Below are positions 60,174 through 64,000 of a DNA stretch of 64,000 nt, in pieces. The stretch is from NCBI RefSeq assembly GCF_000400365.1, contig NZ_BAOG01000053.1, positions 272,889 through 336,888 of the forward strand, given 5' to 3'. Positions within the stretch are counted from its first letter, which is position 1. Every line of letters starts with the position of its first letter. The notes below the pieces were generated by a model that ran no database searches, was not told the DNA's origin, and saw nothing but the letters and a program-made list of their open reading frames with translations. The stretch comes from Vibrio jasicida CAIM 1864 = LMG 25398 (GTDB taxonomy: Bacteria; Pseudomonadota; Gammaproteobacteria; Enterobacterales; Vibrionaceae). Both the position numbers and the translations under genes were made by a program.

Positions 60174-62420
60174 ATGAAACTGAAAATACTTGCTTCAGCG
60201 ATTCTTGTCGCCCTTGCTTTGTCCGGTTGTAATAGCTCGTCTGATGATGATTCTTCGAAAGGCGATAACCTTGTCTCAAATTCTACCTTTGAAAATGACG
60301 GTTTAGGATGGAGCTACTGGTTTGCCAATGTGAAGTATGAAGACGCTTATGTTGGTGAGTCGATGGCGAGGATTGCCACCGGAACCAACCATCATGTGAG
60401 CCAAATAGTCACTATTCCTGAGACGGGCTTTTATGATTTATCCGCCTACATAAGCAGCCCAAGTGATGACGCTATTCTTGGCTTGAGTAATCTGACCGAT
60501 GAGGTTCTCGTCAGCCAGACGATTGAAAAAACCAAAGACGAAAATAAAGAAGGGGAACTATATAAGCCAAATACTCTGCCTGCTATTCCACTAGAGAAAG
60601 GCGAGCAAATTAAAGTCTGGTTTACTGGATCTGATGTCGGAGGGGTGAGCGTCGACAGTGTGTCTTTAGTAAGAGTGAACAAGAGGCAGCCTGTTAGTTT
60701 TAATCAAATCATCCAATTTAAAGCCGCGCAACAGGTCGGTGTGACGGGCATTGATAAAACTCAGCGAACCGTCGAGTTCCAAGTCCCTTATGGCACCGAT
60801 TTAAGTGCCATAACGGTGAGTACACTTTTGGTTTCTGAACAAAGCCGACCAAATTTGGATGTGGGTGAAGTCGTGGACTTTACTCAACCAGTGCAAGCGG
60901 TAGTAACCGATGCAAATGGCAAAGAAAAAAAATGGACATTAACGGCGATTGAAAAAGAGAAGCAGGTTGTCGTCACGTCGTCCAATCAGAAACTTCAAGA
61001 TTCGTTTGAATGGGCAATTGATAAAACACGTCGCTTCGTTATGACGGGGCAGCATGATCTGGTTAACCGTGATGAGAACAATAATGATGGTGATGGCACG
61101 GCTGATTACATCCCATCTTATTGGGCTGGCTATTTTGACCGAACGGCTTTCTACTCTCGCGACTTCTTACATCAAGTCAGTGGAGCCAAAATTGCAGGTT
61201 TAGATGCCGAAAACTTTTCGATGTTTAAGACCTTCGCTAAGCATTCTACGGAATCGAGAAAATGGTATACCTTGTGGGCAGTTAACTTTGATGGCACGCC
61301 ACATACCATTGACTACAAAGATGACAGTTGGTTTGTTCGTGAAGTGCCTGCGCAATTTGAGTTTGTAGAAAAAGCATGGAAGCAATATCAATGGACAGGA
61401 GACAAGCGTTACATCGAAGACCCAGATTTATGGCGTTTTTACACCAAGGTGCTAACGGACTATATCGCGCTTCACGACGATCAAGACCCTAACGGTATTG
61501 CCGAAGGTTATGGTGGTATTTTTGAAGGCTCCGCAACTTACAATGAGCGTGGCGAATTCCCAATCGAAGCCGGTGATGGCATCGGCTCTCAATACCAAGC
61601 GACGGTAGCGTATGCTGCAATGCTTGGGGCTCGAGAAGAGTACAGCGAGGCGGCGCTTTGGCAAGAGAAAGCACAGCAACTTAAAGACTTCTTTAATGAA
61701 GAATGGAGTATTGCGGATCCAAATAAACCGTTGGATAACTACGTTAACATCGTTCAGCGTGATGGTTTCCGTATGAATGACTTCGGTAAAGAAAACAGTT
61801 GGTTCATGCCAATGAAGCTGATCACTGAACCTGGAGAGCGTAACGACCGCTACTTAGACTTCATTGCTAAAAACCTTGGCGATGGGATAGGCAGTACGCC
61901 GGAAGCGCCATACAACATTGAGGCTTACACTTATATCCCAGAAACCTACTTCCCTTACAATCGCAATGCGGAAGCATGGAAGTGGATGCAGTACATCATG
62001 GATATCAAAGATGAGCCCCATGAGCGTCCAACTCAAGGTACTAACGGTGACTATCCTGAAATCTCTTTTACCTTTATTTCGAATACCATTGAGGGGTTGA
62101 TGGGCATCAAGCCTGATGCGGCAAACCATCGAGTCGTAACCGCATCACATCTAACAACCGATATTGACTGGCTTCAGGTTGAGCAACTTCCGATGGGAGA
62201 GCACGAGCTAACTTTGCGTCATGATGGCTTAGAACGATCGACACTTACCAATACCTCTGAGGAAAACTTAGAGTGGGAAGCTTGGTTCTATGGCGATTAC
62301 CCGACACTTATCGTTGACGAACAGTCTGTTTCTGCCAAGCACAAATACGTGAACGGACAGAAGGTGAGTTATGTAATTGTCACGCTTACCGCCAACTCAA
62401 GTGTTGAAGTTCGAAAGTAG
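60174..62420 (+). CDS. Surface lipoprotein with predicted six-hairpin glycosidase domain
   Basis: Lipoprotein of 748 aa: lipobox LALSGC with Cys19, then a galactose-binding-like beta domain (about 30-165), a DUF5018-like Ig domain (about 170-265, FNQIIQFKAAQQVGV and QAVVTDANGKEKKWTLTA) and a large helical domain (about 275-748). The helical part has the alternating Trp- and Asp/Glu-rich turns of an (alpha/alpha)6 glycosidase (WYTLWAVNFDG, EGYGGIFEGS, YTYIPETYFP). Family and specificity are not certain. It follows melB in the same direction and ends at a terminator, so it likely joins the melibiose unit by releasing galactosides outside the cell. Confidence 0.7.
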   Translation: MKLKILASAILVALALSGCNSSSDDDSSKGDNLVSNSTFENDGLGWSYWFANVKYEDAYVGESMARIATGTNHHVSQIVTIPETGFYDLSAYISSPSDDAILGLSNLTDEVLVSQTIEKTKDENKEGELYKPNTLPAIPLEKGEQIKVWFTGSDVGGVSVDSVSLVRVNKRQPVSFNQIIQFKAAQQVGVTGIDKTQRTVEFQVPYGTDLSAITVSTLLVSEQSRPNLDVGEVVDFTQPVQAVVTDANGKEKKWTLTAIEKEKQVVVTSSNQKLQDSFEWAIDKTRRFVMTGQHDLVNRDENNNDGDGTADYIPSYWAGYFDRTAFYSRDFLHQVSGAKIAGLDAENFSMFKTFAKHSTESRKWYTLWAVNFDGTPHTIDYKDDSWFVREVPAQFEFVEKAWKQYQWTGDKRYIEDPDLWRFYTKVLTDYIALHDDQDPNGIAEGYGGIFEGSATYNERGEFPIEAGDGIGSQYQATVAYAAMLGAREEYSEAALWQEKAQQLKDFFNEEWSIADPNKPLDNYVNIVQRDGFRMNDFGKENSWFMPMKLITEPGERNDRYLDFIAKNLGDGIGSTPEAPYNIEAYTYIPETYFPYNRNAEAWKWMQYIMDIKDEPHERPTQGTNGDYPEISFTFISNTIEGLMGIKPDAANHRVVTASHLTTDIDWLQVEQLPMGEHELTLRHDGLERSTLTNTSEENLEWEAWFYGDYPTLIVDEQSVSAKHKYVNGQKVSYVIVTLTANSSVEVRK

Positions 62421-62446
62421 TCTGAGTCACCACTGCGAATAACCAC

Positions 62447-62476
62447 AAAGCCTAGTGCACCATCACTAGGCTTTTT
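62447..62476 (+). terminator. Terminator after the mel locus
   Basis: AAAGCCTAGTG and CACTAGGCTTT form a perfect 11-bp stem around CACCAT, followed by TT. Confidence 0.9.
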
Positions 62477-62533
62477 GCTATTCGCTGTCTCGTCGGGAAA
62501 TGCGCAACCGCATCACTTTTCTTAAAAAAACAC

Positions 62534-62560
62534 TAAACGTTTCTTTAATTTGGTCGATAA
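62534..62560 (+). promoter_or_regulatory. Sigma-28 (FliA) promoter of the flagellin gene
   Basis: TAAA, 15 bases, GTCGATAA matches the flagellar consensus TAAA-N15-GCCGATAA with one mismatch, 33 bases upstream of the flagellin start. Confidence 0.8.
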
Positions 62561-62593
62561 GTATCCAAAGCCTTAATTTCAGGACCAATATTT

Positions 62594-63727
62594 GTGGCGA
62601 TCACCGTGAATACCAATGTGGCAGCACTTGTCGCACAGCGTCATTTGACCAGTGTAACCGACATGCTGAACCAATCCATGGAGCGTTTGTCTTCAGGGAA
62701 GCGTATTAACAGCGCGAAGGATGACGCTGCGGGTCTGCAAATCTCCAACCGTCTGCAATCGCAAATGCGTGGTTTAGATGTCGCTGTGCGTAACGCGAAT
62801 GACGGCATTTCCATCATGCAAACTGCGGAAGGCGCGATGAATGAGGTGACCAATATCATGCAGCGCATGCGTGATTTGTCGCTTCAATCAGCCAATGGTT
62901 CAAACAGCAAAGCGGAACGCACTGCACTGCAAGAAGAAGTCTCTGCACTCAACGATGAGTTAAACCGCATTGCGGAAACTACTTCTTTTGGTGGTCGTAA
63001 ACTGCTGAATGGCAGCTTTGGTAAGTCGGCATTTCAAATTGGCGCAGCGTCAGGTGAAGCAGTGCAAGTTGAGTTAAAGTCGATGCGCAGTGATGGCATT
63101 GATATGGGCGGCTTTAGCTACATTGCAAACGGACGCGCAAGCTCTGATTGGCAAGTAAAAGGTGGCGCGAATGATCTTAGCATGTCGTTTACTAATCGTT
63201 TTGGTGAAACGGAAACCATTCAAATTAATGCCAAAGCTGGCGACGATATCGAAGAGCTTGCGACTTATATCAATGGTCAAACTGACAAAGTCACGGCATC
63301 TGTGAATGAAGAAGGTCAGTTACAGCTATTTATGGCTGGAGAAGAAACTTCAGGAGCTTTATCGTTTTCAGGTGATTTAGCCAGTGAACTTGGGTTGCAG
63401 CTAAAAGGTTACGATGCGGTTGATAACATCGACATTACGTCTGTCGGTGGTGCGCAACAAGCCGTGGCCGTCCTAGATACAGCGATGAAGTACGTTGATA
63501 GCCATCGTGCCGAGCTAGGTGCTTATCAAAACCGCTTTAATCATGCGATCAATAATCTGGATAACATCCACGAAAACCTAGCGGCTTCGAACAGCCGTAT
63601 TCAAGATACCGACTACGCCAAAGAAACCACGCAAATGGTGAAGCAGCAGATCTTACAACAGGTCAGTACTTCTATTCTGGCACAAGCAAAACAAGCGCCA
63701 AACCTTGCTTTGACGCTGCTTGGTTAA
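62594..63727 (+). CDS. Polar flagellin
   Basis: Structural subunit of the sheathed polar flagellum, 377 aa. The conserved D0/D1 ends are complete: AITVNTNVAALVAQRHL and ERLSSGKRINSAKDDAAGLQ at the N-terminus, RIQDTDYAKETTQMVKQQIL to LALTLLG at the C-terminus. The central domain (about 165-285) is the variable, surface-exposed part. It starts at GTG, unlike the next gene, which starts at ATG. Vibrio carries several paralogues; which of flaA-flaF this is cannot be fixed here, though the size and position at the head of a tandem group would suit FlaF. Export is by the flagellar type III system. Confidence 0.93.
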   Translation: MAITVNTNVAALVAQRHLTSVTDMLNQSMERLSSGKRINSAKDDAAGLQISNRLQSQMRGLDVAVRNANDGISIMQTAEGAMNEVTNIMQRMRDLSLQSANGSNSKAERTALQEEVSALNDELNRIAETTSFGGRKLLNGSFGKSAFQIGAASGEAVQVELKSMRSDGIDMGGFSYIANGRASSDWQVKGGANDLSMSFTNRFGETETIQINAKAGDDIEELATYINGQTDKVTASVNEEGQLQLFMAGEETSGALSFSGDLASELGLQLKGYDAVDNIDITSVGGAQQAVAVLDTAMKYVDSHRAELGAYQNRFNHAINNLDNIHENLAASNSRIQDTDYAKETTQMVKQQILQQVSTSILAQAKQAPNLALTLLG

Positions 63728-63882
63728 TGGTTCGCACCACACGAATTTAACGCAAAATCAGCCTGTATCGACAATTCGAAAAGAAGCTTTAGCGAAAAAT
63801 GAAAGTTTTTTTGCTTTTTTATCCGCTTCGTCACGATTACCCCTCCAAACGAATTATTTTCAAAAAAATCTAAAAATTTTTC

Positions 63883-63909
63883 TAAAGAAAACAGGGCATG
63901 CGCCGTTAA
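63883..63909 (+). promoter_or_regulatory. Sigma-28 promoter of the second flagellin gene
   Basis: TAAAG, 14 bases, GCCGTTAA closely matches the flagellar consensus, with a mismatch only at one base of the -10. It is 81 bases upstream of the ATG of the next flagellin, and the space between the flagellins (63728-63990) holds little else. Confidence 0.85.
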
Positions 63910-63935
63910 TAAAAGTAACTTTGAGAGAACTACTT

Positions 63936-63958
63936 GGTTTTCCGAGACGTCGGAAACC
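63936..63958 (+). promoter_or_regulatory. Leader hairpin before the second flagellin
   Basis: GGTTTTCCGA and TCGGAAACC pair around GACG with one bulged T, in the mRNA leader between the sigma-28 promoter and the ribosome site. A part of the stem (TCGGAAA) recurs at 63965, so an alternative fold is possible. Confidence 0.5.
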
Positions 63959-63990
63959 GCTACATCGGAAAATCAATTGGAGAAATCACC

Positions 63991-64000
63991 ATGGCAGTGA
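63991..64000 (+). CDS. Second flagellin, first codons only
   Basis: ATGGCAGTGA encodes Met-Ala-Val and runs off the right edge. It has a GGAG ribosome site eight bases upstream and a sigma-28 promoter, and follows another flagellin gene, so it is very likely a flagellin paralogue (the family often begins MAVNVNTNV). Confidence 0.7.

Noticed and set aside
1..64000. CRISPR array, tRNA or rRNA genes
   Set aside because: No regularly spaced direct repeats, cloverleaf-like CCA ends with conserved T-arm, or rRNA signature sequences were noticed.

Overview
The window reads as chromosome 1 of a marine Vibrio, probably of the Harveyi clade. The evidence is the gene content and order (the dxr-rseP-bamA-skp-lpxD-fabZ-lpxA-lpxB-rnhB-dnaE-accA-tilS run, the gloB/rnhA/dnaQ neighbourhood, DUF2066, DUF2069, DUF2956 and TIGR03503 family genes) and tandem polar flagellin genes with sigma-28 promoters. 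The species call is inference. No rRNA, tRNA or CRISPR array was seen.

Layout. Bases 1-15.3 kb hold the envelope and lipid A operon followed by DNA polymerase III alpha, acetyl-CoA carboxylase alpha and tRNA-Ile lysidine synthetase. Bases 15.4-25 kb hold a cytochrome c, PII (glnB), a YafD-like hydrolase, mltD, gloB, a methyltransferase, the divergent rnhA/dnaQ pair and small conserved genes, plus a Vibrio-type imperfect inverted repeat. Bases 25-39.6 kb hold fadE (with a FadR-like operator), gmhA, a class II amidotransferase, purMN (with a PurR box), upp, uraA, wrbA, an ArsC-family reductase, bepA, a TusA-like gene and a PerM-like permease.

Between the permease and bcp lies an AT-rich island of about 7.3 kb (39,676-47,020), flanked by 59-bp direct repeats of the 3' end of bcp. 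Its core is a tightly packed three-gene minus-strand operon: a PD-(D/E)xK (Cap4/DUF4297-like) nuclease, a 201-aa middle protein and a 982-aa SMC/Rad50-like ATPase with a CxxC zinc hook. This is the architecture of Lamassu/DdmABC, also called ABC-three-component systems, so it is very probably an anti-phage or anti-plasmid system. Next to it are decayed small genes, a chimeric reading frame joining an AbrB-like start to the Bcp tail, and possible transposase debris. No integrase is visible.

After the island, bcp-gcvR, dapA-bamC, a yffB-dapE-M15-DUF2897 cluster, small conserved genes and a Dyp-type peroxidase follow. Bases 55.9-62.4 kb are a melibiose locus: melR, melA (GH4 alpha-galactosidase), melB (permease) and, less usual, a large surface lipoprotein with a predicted six-hairpin glycosidase domain. 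The window ends in a flagellin gene and the first bases of a second one.
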